Shown piece by piece: positions 34,401-47,628 of a stretch of 64,000 bases of DNA. Both the position numbers and the translations under genes were made by a program. Every line of letters begins with the position of its first letter. Position 1 is the stretch's first letter. Under the pieces are notes generated by a model. That model saw nothing but the letters and a program-made list of their open reading frames with translations, was not told the DNA's origin and searched no databases. The stretch comes from Chytridium lagenaria (Eukaryota; Chytridiomycota; Chytridiomycetes; Chytridiales; Chytridiaceae), in assembly GCA_025449115.1 (NCBI GenBank), contig JAHLKC010000031.1:124001-188000 (forward strand). Direction: 5' to 3'.

Positions 34401-37137
34401 ACTTAACTTTACAGATGCAATTGGAGACGTTTAGGGAACCTAGGACCATATCAATTTTCAAACCCATTGTGACTTCGATAATTGATTCTTGGGAAAACAC
34501 TCGCGAAAGCTTGTACTTCGACAACAATTTGATAGATTACGAATTTACAAAAAGCGAAACAAAATATCTTTTATTTACTGGATTGGATACGTTTTCACCA
34601 TTTATTCCTATAGATGTGAATATTTTGGAGGCGGCAAGAAGTTTTGGATCTCACGCCACGGAACTCTTGGAAGAAGGAGTATCGTATTTGGAAAAAACCA
34701 CACAGTTTCCAATGACAGTTGGAAATATTACTATTCCTATGACGATTCCAGCAGCAATCGCATCCGATAAGTTACGGGTAAGTACTTTATGCGGAGGCTG
34801 GCAGTGACGTTTGTTATAGATGGTAATGGATAATATGCCGTCTCTGGTTTGGGCTATGACAACATAACGGATACCTTGACACGATCTAATGAGAAAGAAA
34901 TTGGATATATTCTTTACGTCTTTGGAAGTCTCATATTTGCATGGACTATAGCGTTGATTTGCATGGGATTATTTGTATTCTATCCCACTCTTCGCTGGCT
35001 GCGGAAGCAAAGAAGTACTGTTATGAATGCATTTTTGCAAATACCTCAGGAAATATCCTTTGAGATGTACATTAAGTATCGCTTTGAAAAGGCGCCAGGG
35101 CCAGGAGAAGGCGATGCCGATGACGCATTGAGCGATACGACTTCGGATAACGGAGAAAATAGCGACAGCGACGACGAAGAGCAAACGAATGGCAAACTCG
35201 TCCTTTACGGGAGCTCAACTTCTCGTTTTAAGCAGATCGTAGCAGCGTACACGTGGGCCTTGCTCTATTTGGTTTGTGACCTATATGGGTGCTTTGCTGA
35301 GTTTACTTTTTAGTTTGTACTTTTTTCAGCGGATGTTGCTGGCTCGGCGATTTGGCTCAGGGTTACCATGGCGGATGCTGGACGCCTTCTACAAAGAAGT
35401 GCTCAGGTTTTTAAAGATGTTGAAAACGGTGCTGAGGCCTTATATAGCTACCATTTTTTGCCCAAGGCTTTGTCCACTTGACAACAGAGCTGATAGTAAA
35501 GGATCCTTTTAGTCCTATTGGAATACCTTTTATTAAAAGCATTTTATTGACAGAGGTATTGCGACCGTTTGAAACTTCTACTCATTCCACTTAGATAGAA
35601 TTGTTTGAGTCACATCGGTACGCTCTGATGTACGGAAACACCTCTCTTGGACTTCCGCCACGAAAGCTCAAATCATCTGAACAAGATTTCTTTTTTGAAC
35701 CCCGACATAAAAACAAAACCAAGTCTATCGATACTTTAAGTAACGAGATGGTGGCCGACGTGAGGCGCCTCATTCTCCTTGAGACGATATCCCCAGTGGA
35801 TCCTGCTTATTTGAGATTACGGGAAGCTAGTCCAATAGTCGTTAGAGCTTTCACTGATTATGCGAATACGATCAAATACGAATTTAATAATTATCACGGC
35901 TTATTGGTAACTATTGAATATATATATGTATGGCTCCTACTAATATTGTTACTAGACCCTTTGGTCAACAAAAATCATGTTTCCTCTAGTTGTGTTCTTT
36001 TTGATCTTTACGTACTTCAGATTTTTTCAAAAGATATTTTCGATGATGATGGACGAGGGGCAAAAAACGGTTAGGCTGCTACTCCTTATTCCTCTGAAAT
36101 GGGCGAGCCAGAAAGCAGACATAAAGTAAGCACAAAGTAGAAAATTAAAGCAAAGTTTAACCATGAATCGTTTTTTAGGAACCTCCTTGACATTGATCCT
36201 CATGTGAGCATAATGCCTTTGTTTTTTTCTGACCACTAACTGCCATACTAGGAGCTTGATGTACCAGAAATAAGGGCCTTAACTGGAAGTGCGACGAAGA
36301 TAAGCTCAATGAGCTAATATTGAAACACACAAACCCCTACCAAGAGAGATCCAGATCAAGCTCTGATCCAGTTCAATCTAACACCAATTTATTTGACGAG
36401 CCTCTTCCTTCAGACGCACCAGAAGAAAATAAATCGCAGCGATCTAGCACAGGCTCCCGTTCGTCAAGAGCAAGTTCAAAAGCATCTAAAGTTAGCTCAA
36501 CAGCATCTAAGAGTAGCAGAAGCGTGTCGAGCAACGGTTCAAATCCGGAAAGGAGAGTCAGCCAAGTCATCCAAAAGCCCAAATTTGGGTCCCTTCGCCA
36601 ATTTAATGGAAACCGGAAAGTACATCCAGACGGCGACCCAGCGATTCGAATATCAACGTCAAGAAATCCAAGTCGCGTAGAAGATGACGGCAACTCACCC
36701 AGTTCTGCTGTGTCACCACCTTTGAAACCGAGTCTGAAAATACATCCTCCCCTAGCTGTAGTAAAACAGGCAGCTCTACAGGACTAGCTTCACCGCGCCT
36801 AAATCGAAATGCTTCTGTGAGCTTTGGAAATGTGGTGGAAGCGCCGGGGATGGCCGCAGCCCTAACAAAGTCGGAAGGCGTCAGGGATAGCACATCGTCG
36901 TCAGGATCCGCCGCTTCCTCTGCCTCTTTAGAAGCACCGTCTGAAGCTACGTCAGCCTCCGTTGCAAGCGATGAAGGTCAAATAAGTGCCAGGCAGGAGT
37001 CTGGTGGATCAAAGGCTGGCGTTGGCCACGTGTCGAAGGTCGATGGGGGGGTTAAGGAGGTTTCTGCGGAGAGGACAGAAACAATTCCCAGTAGTATACC
37101 AATTAAGGAGAAGGACGAGGAGAATCAACAAAGCTAA
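31473..37137 (+). CDS. TmcB/TmcC-like multi-pass protein with TPR region, copy 2
   Basis: The start is the first ATG in the frame (31473); its peptide GADAAKSLRSSRSGVSRSQ joins over a 38-nt intron to KGWRKTVGTLKNAFF, matching copy 1. Collinear features follow: WGPMGDRIGN, SKDFKAGVW, YTPDPHSRELEARPLP, FVWRDPTPEDVDLADTLF, FLCQQYGMFL, KVLQQYADFLDL, GNMSLWSLQ, an ectodomain ending before residues SNEKEIGYILY, and an acidic segment (DSDDEE). The C-terminal tail is over 250 residues, very Ser-rich, and continues after a frame change near 36790. A single-base break also lies near 32155. The stop is TAA 37135-37137. Tandem duplication is evident from order and sequence. The function is inferred as membrane signalling from the family. 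Confidence 0.75.
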
Positions 37138-37581
37138 TTACTATACATAAGAGGATAGGGAAGCCAGATCAACTGTGACGTGGCGAATGAGATATCGCGA
37201 AGTAGGACGTGGCTTAATAGGAGTATTTAACTTACATTGTACTTGAGAATAAATAAAGGATAACACAAAGAATTGCAAATCTATTTCTTTCTATACGCGA
37301 AGGTAATCCGACAAAATAAACAAGGGATAAAAGTAGAGGTATACGGCATGCATACGCCTTGAAACGCCAGCGAAAAAGGAAGGGGAAAAAAAAGGCAATC
37401 GTCGCGTACGAACGAGAGAGGAATGCAAAGAAGAAGAGAACAAAGAAGAGAACAAACAAAAATTAAGGGTGTGAGTAATATAGAGCGAATAATAGAGGGA
37501 ATACACAGGGAAAGCCAGCCAGATAAGTAACTAAAGAACAGAACATGACGGAATCAACATATGGTAATTTAACTAGGACGT
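37138..37581. other. Convergent 3' region
   Basis: Spacer between the plus-strand TmcB-like copy 2 and the minus-strand receptor-like gene, both of which end here. AATAAATAAA at 37249-37258 is a plausible polyadenylation signal for the plus-strand gene. No gene seen. Confidence 0.5.
37249..37258 (+). terminator. Probable polyadenylation signal
   Basis: Overlapping AATAAATAAA about 112 nt after the stop of the TmcB-like copy 2, in a convergent intergenic region. Confidence 0.45.
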
Positions 37582-40569
37582 TTAGGCCTCGCGTCCAGTC
37601 TGGTAACCGTCTGTTCCAGAATCCATGTCCGACCTTGACCCCGCATCCTGTGCGGTAACGTATCCATCCGAGACTTGAGCACTCCGCATAGAAGTGCCAG
37701 CAGTAACGTATCCTCCCTCATTATCCGTCTGATCTGACCGATTACGGCTGCTCATTTCACCCATATGACCGCCTCGTCCAGAGGGTGTGGACCGCTCACT
37801 TCGAAACTCAGGCACAGTGGTGAAGGTCTCGGCATCGGTATTCGAAACGTTTCTCATAGGACGGCTTTCACCGTAGACGAGATCGCGCCATCGTTCCTCC
37901 CTGTCTTCGTCATCTGATGCCCAACGGGTAATGGTACTAATGGGGCGACATTGACAGGGAATCCCAGTACTCCGAATCTGAAACGCTCAATCGGTGACTT
38001 TGCATGGAGTTCCGTGGAGATGTTGTTCGAGAAAGACGATCAAAGCTTTGTCGTGGACGTGCGGTGGCAGTGGAGGATACGGAGGCAGCATAGCCACTTG
38101 ACGAGGGTGACGTGGCTCGACTTGTAGAGGTTGATCGTGCAATACCGACGCTATTGGCAGATCTAGGTAAAGAGGGCTGGGTAGTGGGTGAAGAAGAAGG
38201 GCTGCGGTTGGCCGCATCGAAGGCTTGTGGAAAAGAGGCTCCAGAAAGAGGTCTCAGGGCGTCATCGGAGGAGAAGGAATAAGGTCGTCTGAGAAAACTG
38301 GAGCAGGTGTTACTGACGTAAGAAAGGCTTCGCCAAAAGATGCGTAGGCTTGACGGTTCGAATGTCCAGAGTGCTCACCTTGTGTGTTCAGTTCCGGTTG
38401 ACCTGGTGGTGTCGATCGGGCTGTAATGGAAACTGGCGTATCAATCCTCTCACTCCGAGGGTCAGACGAATCGGGTGTCGCGGTTTGGAGCGGGACCTAA
38501 TCGTAGCTTCAGAGGCCACGGTAGCGACAGATTCGCGGCGACCGTTATATCCATCACTCCACTCCTCCGCTAAAGCCGATTTAAAAGACGAATCATCGTC
38601 GTCGTCTATCCTCCCACTCGTGATAGCACTCACTGCGAAAGCACCTGCCCCAGCACTCGCAACCCCTGACGCCAGCATCGTTGACTCTCCAGATCGGAAC
38701 TTGCTTGTGGGTTCTTCTTCCAAACCTTTCTGTGGATAAGAAGATGTAATACCACGAATACCAGCGCCTGCGCCTACTGTCGGAAGTTCACCCGGCCCGT
38801 CTCTATACCCCGATTCCGAAGTGAATGGTGGGTCCGACGGTGGTTTCTCTCCTTCTAACCGTTTTCGCCGAATAAGAAGGAATGCAACAACGATGGCGAT
38901 AAGAACGAATGCAAGTAAAGGCAGGGCGATGGCAAGAGCTAAGTTTGTCCCTGTTAAGCCTCCAGCGACAGACCCAGTCTCGGTAGGTACAGCGGCTGCA
39001 GAGGGATCGGTCTGTTGAATTTTTGTTTCAGTGATTGAGGTAAAAAAGGATGCTGATAAGGATGTGGCTGAAGAACTGGTTGTTGATGAAGATATCGTTG
39101 TCGTTGTCGTTGTCGTGGGGCAGGAGGAAAGTCGGCAAACCCAACAGCCGAAGCGCCGCTTAAAATGAATACTCCGCTTCCACCATTCGACCATACTGCA
39201 GGCGGCAAGACTGGGAAATTGATCAGGGGATTTTGCGGAGGAATTCCTGTGGACCATCGAGTCGAGACATCTCCACTCGTGGTATCAATATTCAGCAATG
39301 ATATTGTACCAGATTGCGATACCGTCAGAACAGACCCATCAGAAGACACGAAAACTCCGTCTTTTGAGCAGGGAACCACACCTGATCCTCCCATTCCAAC
39401 CAAGCTGTCCGTCGGATATTCTGATGGCTGTAAGTCGACCTTCAGCAGCTGGCTCGTCGGAGACGGCACCAACACAAAGATACAGCCAACCTCGATCGGC
39501 ATCCGCCGCAACGACAAAATTACTTAATGGTATTGTCGACCACCAAATTGGCTCCCACGGCGTGGAGTTGGCATAAGCAAGGACACAGTGCCTTCGAAGC
39601 CGATCGATACGAGTAAGTCTGGGGCGTCCCGGGACCGCTTGCAGTCTAGAAACACCTGGAGTGTTGCGTCCTACATTTGTTGGAGAATCCATGGAGGTGG
39701 TTTGCAATCCACTGAATGGTATCTTGATGGCGGTCCCATCGGCGGTGATAAGTAAATTCGCTCGGTCATCTAACGATAGAGCGACAGATGAAGGAGATGT
39801 TGGTCCAAATCCCAAGAGCTTGCAATCCGTTTGCCCAGAATCGACTGCGATGCGGAAAATGCAGGGTGAACCCCCACTCTCAGATACAAAGAAGGCTTCT
39901 GTTCCAGAATCTGTCATGATCGGATCAAAGCGAGAGCTGCGAAGCGTCCCGGCATTAAATGTGCTTCGTATCGAGTCAGCTTTTAAAGTCCGGAATCCGA
40001 ATATTCTATCGTTGACTTTAAACAGAAGGAGTAAGATGTCATCCCTTCCCAACGAAAGAAAGGCTGACTTGGCCCTCGATGCAAACAAATCCACGGTGCG
40101 ATCATTGCTGATATCAATGGACGAAAGAACGGATGGAGGAGAGACTAACGGCACCGATACAAGCTTGATGCCGACGTCAGAATTGATGAGAGCCCAATAA
40201 GCTACTCCAGATGAATCTACCACAGGAGAACAAAGAGGGATCCATGGCGACAAGGAGCTTGGAGAGAGTTGTGAAAAAAGGGAGGCTAACGGATACGATG
40301 CTGGTGGATTTGCTGACATATGGAAATCATGATAAGCCTTTTTTAATTCCGCATTCAAGATAAACGACAGAAAGGTCCTCACATTGGGGAATTGTGAACG
40401 GAAGCTTTGCTGTATTTTGGGCATCCAGTCCAGGCTGACGAAACGCCTGCTGGGCCCAAACACAAGGCCATAGATCCAGTGAGAGAATCGTCCCTAAAGT
40501 AGCAGCGACCCATACCGACACTCCATTCCTCTTTTCCGCAGCCGTCAATGCTGCTGCTCTTCTGGCCAT
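37582..40569 (-). CDS. Receptor-like protein: signal peptide, PQQ-like propeller, single TM, long cytosolic tail
   Basis: The ATG at 40569 is followed by a charged N-region and hydrophobic VWVAATLGTILSL ending WPCVWAQQ, a signal peptide. A ~65-nt intron near 40380-40320 separates it from a ~330-residue ectodomain with repeat strands such as LTAIRISDGQLGW and DGSVLTVSQSGTISLLNID, typical of PQQ/BamB-like beta-propellers. A Thr/Ser-rich stalk leads to one membrane segment (NLALAIALPLLAFVLIAIVV) stopped by LLIRRKR. The cytosolic tail of ~450 residues is Ser-rich and acidic and ends at TAA 37582. Single-base frame changes occur near 39350, 39110, 38430, 38280 and 37960. A surface-sensor role is inferred from topology. 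The gene lies 160 bp downstream of P1, same strand. Confidence 0.6.
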
Positions 40570-40727
40570 CCGAAGAAAGCCCTTTCTTTGCGTCTCCAAA
40601 GCGACGCCAAAAATAAGAAAAAAGGGTAGTCTGTACGACAGTTGAGATAGATAGCATTACATCAGCATGCAAAATAAACATCTCTGTGGAATGATGGGCG
40701 AGCGTAAGGGTCTCTTTATTCAGCGAC

Positions 40728-43700
40728 TTAGATATTCCAGGTATAATGCTCGCAAGGAAACCGATGACACACATCCGCAACCGCCCCCTCACTCCCACCC
40801 ACCCCCTTAGGCATAATCCCCATCTTTCCCCAGAATGCAATTCTAGGCTCATCATCTGGCTCACCCATTACCTTATTCGAGCAAGCATCACACCACCCCA
40901 AAACCGCATTACACATAGCAATAGCAGCCTCCAAAAGGTCACTATGAAGCTCAGCGTGCTCATCATCAGATCGGCTAGGAGCTCTGAGAGTTTGAATGAG
41001 ATCAATGCGTTGCGCCATGCGTCTTTGAACTGCTACACTCCCAAGCCGTGAGTTTTCCAGTTGACGCGTGAACGTCCGCATCTGGTGTGCTGCAAATGCC
41101 ATTGTGTCGGATGCGATGGAGAATAGCGCAAGGGCTACAAATGCACTGGAACGAAGGGTGCGACAAGGAGAGTGGAATATTGAGGTGGCGCGATGGTATG
41201 GTAGTGAAGAATATGGAGCGGAGGGGGAAGTAACAGTTGGTATATGCCCTTCTTTAGGAGGACACAATTTTGCGATAGGCATGAGCTCCGAGAGACTGGC
41301 AAGAAGACCATTCTTTCCGCTTTCGGGGTTCACCAGCGTCTCGGATCCCAACAGGAGCCTTGAAACCCCGAGCTGGCTGAAAGAAATTAGACAGCGGTAG
41401 ACCTCGTCCATTGCGCCATCCAATTTTCCCGTACCCTGCCTATAGTAGGCTTTTCCGGCTGAGGCAGTGAGTTCGAAATTCGATGCAACGACCCAATCCG
41501 CCTTTCCGCTCATTGCACTAGCAAGTGCCTTCTTCTGAAGGAGAAGATCCATGCCAGAACTGAAAAGGGGGTCTTCAGCTGGGGTGATAGGCGGATCTGG
41601 TGTGAGGATGGATTCGGTTTCCTCCCGCGGCCGTTCAGCCTTTGCTCTTTCTTCCTCGCGACCTTCCACCCCAATATACGAGAACAGAACGGCGTAGCTC
41701 GGTCTACTCTGCATGTCAATTCTCTCATTTACCAAAATATCGAAAGCGCCAAGACATGCCGCCATCAATATCTCAAGGTCTGGTAATGAGGAATCGATTC
41801 CGTCCTGTCCTAGCCGCCGCAGCAGCTCATCAACTTCATAATGCTCTAAAACGGGGTATCCATTCTCAGGGGTGGAAAAGGGTCCAGGGTATAGTGCGTG
41901 CTTGGGATTCTTTTGGATTCGGGTGAGGAGGAAAAACGATTGTACAAGGAGGTACAAAGTATGCATCTTAATTAAGCGTGGTATGTCTCTCGGAGACCGC
42001 GAGGAGGGTGAGATATCTTCGACGACGATCCGACTCAAGGCATGCAAGGCCATATAGGGGTTTCCATAGACGAGATAGCCCGAAGCTTTAATGTTTGTTT
42101 GTTTTTTTCAGTCATATTGAACTTAGACAGGGATAACATATTGATATAAGTCAAAAATTAAAGTACCGACCTTGGTTTAATAGATTGACCAGCACGCCAT
42201 CCACATCATGATTTCTCTTCATCTCTTCAATTTGCGAGTTCAAGGCCAATAACCCATCCTCCACCCACGAAGCCCCCGCATTCTGCCCAGCGCTTTCATC
42301 CGGCTTCCCCGACTGCAAATTATCCCAGTAAGTCTCGGCGGCCCCCAATACCTCCTACACTCATCCTCAACTCCAACACTTCGAATCATCGAATCAATAT
42401 TCCTTAACCAATGTAGATTTCCGACAACCTTCCCCACTTCAATTTTGAGAGCAGCGGCATTCGCCAGAGCCCTTGTTTTGCCATGGTCATCTTGGTTAGC
42501 GCTGAACAGCCTTAAAGCTCGCGAAAGCCGGTCAAGAGCGTCCGTTATGCGTCCTTTTGCGTGAAGCGCGGTGGCGAGATTGATTGCGGCAGCTCCTTCG
42601 TAAAGGTCCAGCTGGCAAGCATGCCATGATCTGGGAGCATCTTCAGGAGATTTGCCTTTAAGATTCGTCCTAGCTTCCGAAAAAGCAGGACAACGGGACC
42701 CAAAGTAGGTAAGGAGGGCAGAGGAGTGGTATTGACATTGAAAAGCATGGTCATCAAGCCCGTAATATTGACAAATAACTCCCAAATGAGTAAGTGATCG
42801 TGCTTGTGAGAGAATAGTGAAACGGTGGAGGTAAGAAAGGTTGATGCGAGGTGCGGAGCTGGAAGCAGCCAGCCTGGTTGCTTTGTTGGTAGAGTAGAAG
42901 GAGAATGCCGAGAGCTCTGCGACGGATATCCGGAACGGTTTTGGTATTTTTATGTGGTCGAGCACGCTTTCTGCGAGGGTAAGACATTTTGAGTGCCAGT
43001 CAAAAGCTTGCTCAAAGTATCCGGTCGAGAAATAGGCGTTCCCGAGGTTCGTTGCGAGGTCCATGCATAAGATAACGATAGGCGGGCCCGCAGTGACATC
43101 CAATGCGTCTGAGGAAGCTTTTCCCCAGAAAGATACTTTCGAATAGTTGCGTTACGCCTTTCCATTGTCCTCTGGAACAGTTCGCTATCAGTAGCTTGCA
43201 AGCTCTCAAATGAAACCTCAGTAGATTAAATGTGCGCAACACAATCTGAAGCCAAATCGAGGCTTCGTCAGAACTCTGCTTATCCTCAATAAATTTAATG
43301 AGTGTAGTCCAGGCATGACGGTGAAGATCGAGAGACTCTTCAAAAAGACTCAATCTCCTCATGACGCAACCCATATTTGAGACAGCCCTCGCGTATGTGA
43401 AGGCGTCGCCTATGTCTGAGGCAAGTTGTGATGCTTTTTGCCAATTATCGAAGGCTTCGGCATAGTTCGAGTTGGGGGGTGCAAACGCTTCTGCGCCAGC
43501 ATCCAATAGCCCGTCCATATTTTTCCAGGTTGAATCGCGGCGAGGCGGGTAAAATACGTTTATATTTGGCCGTGGATTGTTAGGCTAATAATCAAACAGC
43601 ATTTAGTCAACCCTGGAAAGAAGCAAAGTTGCACTTACAGATGACACTGGATTGATAGATGGAAAACTTGGTGAAGATGATGCTGAAGCCGTCGGAGAAT

Positions 43701-44674
43701 CTGTCACCTCCCCGAACACTGCAGGTGACATCAGAACTACAGTTCTCCTGCGAGTTTTTAATAAAGGCGGTTGATCATCATATGGGCTTGAAAGGTTGGA
43801 TGATCGGTCCTCATATGGACTTGGAGCACGAGATACATAATTCTCATGCGCAATTGATGACTGTTATTAAGTCAGATAAGAAAGGATGTATAAAATGAAA
43901 CTAACGCTATCGTTATTGATATAAGAAGAAGGAGATGGAATGTAAATTACGTCCTCCGTGTCGGACGTCGGTGAAGTAGCAGTTTCGATGCGAAGAGGTG
44001 GAAGAACGAGAAAAGAATCTAATGTGGATTGTTGAGGCAGAGTGGGCGGTAGCTGTGTCGTCTAATCGCATTAGTCAGGCATCGGAAGAAAGGACTAGAC
44101 TAACATGATCTTCTGTCATGCTTGATCTTGGAGAATGTGATAAGGGGATAGAAGGTACTGACGACGGTGTGCGAGTCGTCCGCACCCTTGGCATGGGGAG
44201 TGGGATGGATTCATACTGAAGAGGTGAAGGGAATGAAAGGACGGCTTCCGGAGAAACCATGAGAGATCCTGTAGATGATAAACGAGCCTTTTCAATCTCT
44301 TCACGAACTGTTTGCCCTCGGCTGGCCGATGCCAATCGTGGTGGTGGTAAAACGACAGATGAAGTGAGAGAATTTGGGCTATGATTAAACAGCGTGAGAT
44401 TTTGAATAGCGGATTGAGCATGCAGCCAATATTTAGCTCACCTTATTGCTCTGTCTGGTGAAGGTTCCAGAGAATCATGGCTTCCATTGCTCACAGATGT
44501 AGGCCTTTTAGCAGCAACTGAAAGGATTGCGGGATGGAAGTAGTTAAAGGACTCAAAGGCATTAGCCACCCCGGTAGCAGTAGATTCCTTGTCATTCTTT
44601 GTGGTCGAATGCGCCTTGCTCATGACACCCTTCTTTACGGCGTTCTCTCTCGCATGGGTGTCATCCAAAGGCAT
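40728..44674 (-). CDS. TPR-like repeat protein P1 with C-terminal Cys/His motif
   Basis: The start is ATG 44674 (MPLDDTHAREN). Four short introns (about 44440-44380, 44095-44056, 43912-43868, 43640-43586) join a Ser/Pro-rich N terminus to helical repeats. The repeat region shows LLDAGAEAF, ARAVSNMGCVMRRLSLFEESL, GPPIVILCMDLATNLGNAYFS, NLSYLHR, ARSLTHLGVI and AINLATALHAKGRITDALDRL, which look like TPR-type helix pairs. After an intron at about 42160-42070 comes YMALHALSRIV and a long helical C-terminal half, ending CDAC, then FPCEHYTW and a stop at 40728. The order matches P2 (53.6-58.1 kb) throughout. Frame changes near 43213 and 42355 are single-base. No known function; a scaffold role is inference. 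Confidence 0.65.
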
Positions 44675-45250
44675 TCTCCTTTGCCTTAGTGTTGCACAAA
44701 CCGATACTATATTTTTCAGATTTGGTTTGTGATGCTGCTGATGTTTTAGAGGGACGGCGCATAAACATAGGTGGGGTGAAAGACGGGGCTCATTATGCAC
44801 AGCTGAGAGTTACATAGCTGAGGTTAAGAAGGAAAGGCTGTGAATCATCACTTAGGCACACTAGATAATTGAAAAACTCTTCATTCATCTTTGATAGTTG
44901 ATGTGGCCTTTCATGAGCTTCCTTTAACGTTTATGATGACCAAGGGAAAGTCCTGCCTCAGTAACTAGACGAGAAGACGATGTCAAATTCAGGCGCATTA
45001 AGATCGCGAAGTATGAGAGGAGGAATGTTTTAGAGTTTTCGGCGACTAGATATCACTGAACTCAACAAACGGAAGCGTTTTATCATCCTGCAGACTGAGG
45101 GCCAGAGGAAGGTCTATGGGCGACGACACTAGCCGGAATCTAAGGTGATATGACATACATGTGGGGACGCGAACTCCGTAGCTAACAAAATGAAGTTGTG
45201 CTTGCTATGGAGTATAACTGAGACATAACTATATATACAAGACGTTGTAT
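44675..45250. other. Intergenic, no supported gene
   Basis: Spacer between the P1 start and the end of the proline-rich sensor-like gene on the same strand. It probably holds the P1 promoter. An extended frame upstream of 44674 begins only with GTG, so I keep the ATG start for P1. Confidence 0.45.
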
Positions 45251-46639
45251 TTAAAGATAATAGAAAACAGATTTCGCTTTAACCAGCAAAGTCGAATAAA
45301 GCTGGTTTATCATACAGAATATACACGGAGAGGTTGATTTAAATGCAGTATCACTATGCGTCTTTCCTGGCATCCTCAACGCGTCTCCACCCCTCATGCT
45401 TTGCCCCATTTTAAACGAACTGACCCTATCCAAGGTATCTTTCATCCCTATGCTAAACATTGAATGTCTCTCTTGATCATCCCCATCATCCTCATTCCCC
45501 TCAATTCCTCGCTCTAACGTGCCAGCACGCATCGAGCTATCTTCAAATTCTGACGGCGGAGTCAATGCTGCGTACTTCCCAAAACTGAAGCTACTCGAAA
45601 GAACGGGTGACTTTTGGAGCATATCACGAAGGAGTCCTGTATTGCTTGTGACTGAGTAGGCGGAATTTGGGGTGACGGGGCTGCTTGGCACCACGAGAGC
45701 TGAGGACGGTGCTGTGATGTTGTTACGAGCCGAAACGCGTGTCAACGTGTCGTCATTGTTGGAAGCATCAGCCACGGCGTGATAGTTGGATCCATTATGG
45801 ATAGTGGCCTGTGAGACGTGTGAGGGAGCCGTAGAAGCCTTTGAAAGTCTTGAAAAGAACGTCATGGACATATTCGCAATAGAAGATGTTGGACGTGGAC
45901 TGTCTGGAACAAAAGGATCCGAATCTGGTCTTGTTGTCATCTTAAGATGTGGCCGGTAGACTTTACTGCCGCGTATCGTAGTTTCTTTCATCGTGGGAAC
46001 AGTTCTTCCAGATGGAAGTGACATCCGTGACGCGTTTGATGCTGAGCGCATGAGATGGGCTTGAATCCAAGCTCTGTGACGGGCTTCCGTGACGGTTTTC
46101 TGCTGTGTTATGCGACGGCGGGCAATGAACCCAGCCAAAATAAGAAAGCAGATCCGGCTACGGCGAGTCCTGCAATAAGACCAGTATTCTTGAATGCAGA
46201 GTTTCCAGAAGTTGATGCGTCGGATATAGAAGTTGAGTCGCCGGGAGGTTTGATACCAGGGTTAGGTCCCGAGTCTGGGGCTGGTAGAGCTGTTTCAGTT
46301 GAAAATTGAGATTGAGTCTCGACGGCATCGGGAGCGATGGATGTCAATGCAGACGAAATGGTTTCCTCAATGCGACCACCGGGGTTTGGTACAGGGATAT
46401 TTACAGTTATGGCAGCAACAGTGATGGGAGAGGCGGTCACAGAAGTTGGAGCGGAAGGAACTAGCGAAGAACTCGGGGATGCAAAAATGTCTTGTCGACG
46501 AGGCGCAGGGCCCTGCTGAGCCACTGGTGGAGGTGCTGCAACGGGTGCAGGAGGGTTAGGGATGCGATTTGGAGTTGGAGAAGGCGGAGGAGGAGGAGTT
46601 GGGGGAGCTTGAGCTTCAACTGGTGGAGGTGGGGACACT

Positions 46640-46670
<31 letters not shown>

Positions 46671-47279
46671 GTGATGGTGGGGGTGGTGGGGGTGGCGGCG
46701 GCGGCGGCGGTGGTGGTGGTGGCGGCGGTGGTGGCGGAGGTGGTGGTGGAGAAGGTGGTGGTGGTGGTGGTGGAGAAGGTGGTGGCGGTGGTGGTAAATT
46801 CGGTAAAGGTTGAGGAGGAAGTGCTACAGCTGGTACCGAAAGGGCGTAGGAAGAAGGTAAATGAATGTTCGTCGACGGCAATACAGATTGGAGATTACGA
46901 ACAGGTGTTGTCGAGGTGTGAAAAGAACACGCAAAATGGAAATAAATTAAGAATGAAAACACTTACGTGGCAACTGCAGGGTAGGAGACCTTGTTTTGGG
47001 TGATGGTGGTTTTTTTCCTTTCTTTGGTGATGCTGGAGGAGAGTCGGAAGGCTTCGGTGACTTTCCTGATCCTTTCCCACCGCCTTTCCCACTTTTCGGT
47101 CCACTATCCTCCTCTGGCTCCTCAGCATCATCATCGTCCGCCTCAGACTCCTCATCACCGTCTTTCCCTTTCCCCTTCTTCCTCCTTTGGAGTGTAACGG
47201 GGTTCGCAAAAGTATCCTTCGTAATCACAGCGGCCGCGACCACGATCATCAACGACAGACGTTCTTTCGGAGGTTTCAT
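45251..47279 (-). CDS. Proline-rich single-TM sensor-like protein (S2)
   Basis: The ATG at 47279 starts a signal peptide (RLSLMIVVAAAVI ... TFA). The mature part begins with alternating basic and acidic runs (KKGKGKDGDEESEADDDD, KSGKGGGKGSGK). After a short intron near 46965-46910 there is a polyproline region of about 75 residues broken by single Ser, then Ser/Thr/Pro sequence, GPAPRRQDIFASPSSS, and one membrane segment starting TGLIAGLAVAGSAF and ending at ARRRITQQ. The ~290-residue tail holds RHRAWIQAHLMRSASNASR and YRPHLKM...DPFV, both shared with S3. A single-base frame change lies near 46140, inside the membrane segment. The layout resembles fungal wall-stress sensors or extensin-like wall proteins; function is inferred from topology only. 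Confidence 0.6.
46621..46797 (-). repeat. GGN-rich repeat encoding polyproline
   Basis: On the plus strand nearly every codon-length unit is GGT, GGC, GGA or GGG; on the coding minus strand these read as proline codons (CCN) interrupted by serines. It lies inside S2. Such tracts vary in length by slippage, so the exact unit count in this assembly is doubtful. Confidence 0.85.
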
Positions 47280-47628
47280 GGCAAAGAAAAACTGGTCTAG
47301 TCGACGTATTCTTTACGAAAGCGGTATATTTATATTGACTCGTTTGTTTTTCACGGCGTGCATCCTGAAACCAGGAGTTAAAAATTACTTGAGCCGCACA
47401 TATATAATTTCGTGTTTCATTTTAAAATCACCAATCGTGTTGACGTGACATATTTATTTAATTTTATTCCAATGCGGCATCAACACGGGTATTAACATAG
47501 GCATCGGGTGAGAAAATCGGGCGCATTAAAATCACTTTCTAGCACGGGCTCTAAGCGCTAAGCAATCTATAAGAAATATACATATTTTAGGTTATAGGAT
47601 ATACGCCATATTTCTAGTGTGCACGTCA

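Noticed and set aside
46569..47003. Plus-strand Val/Ala-rich and Arg/Trp-rich frames across the GGN tract
   Set aside because: They are antisense readings of the polyproline-coding repeat in S2.
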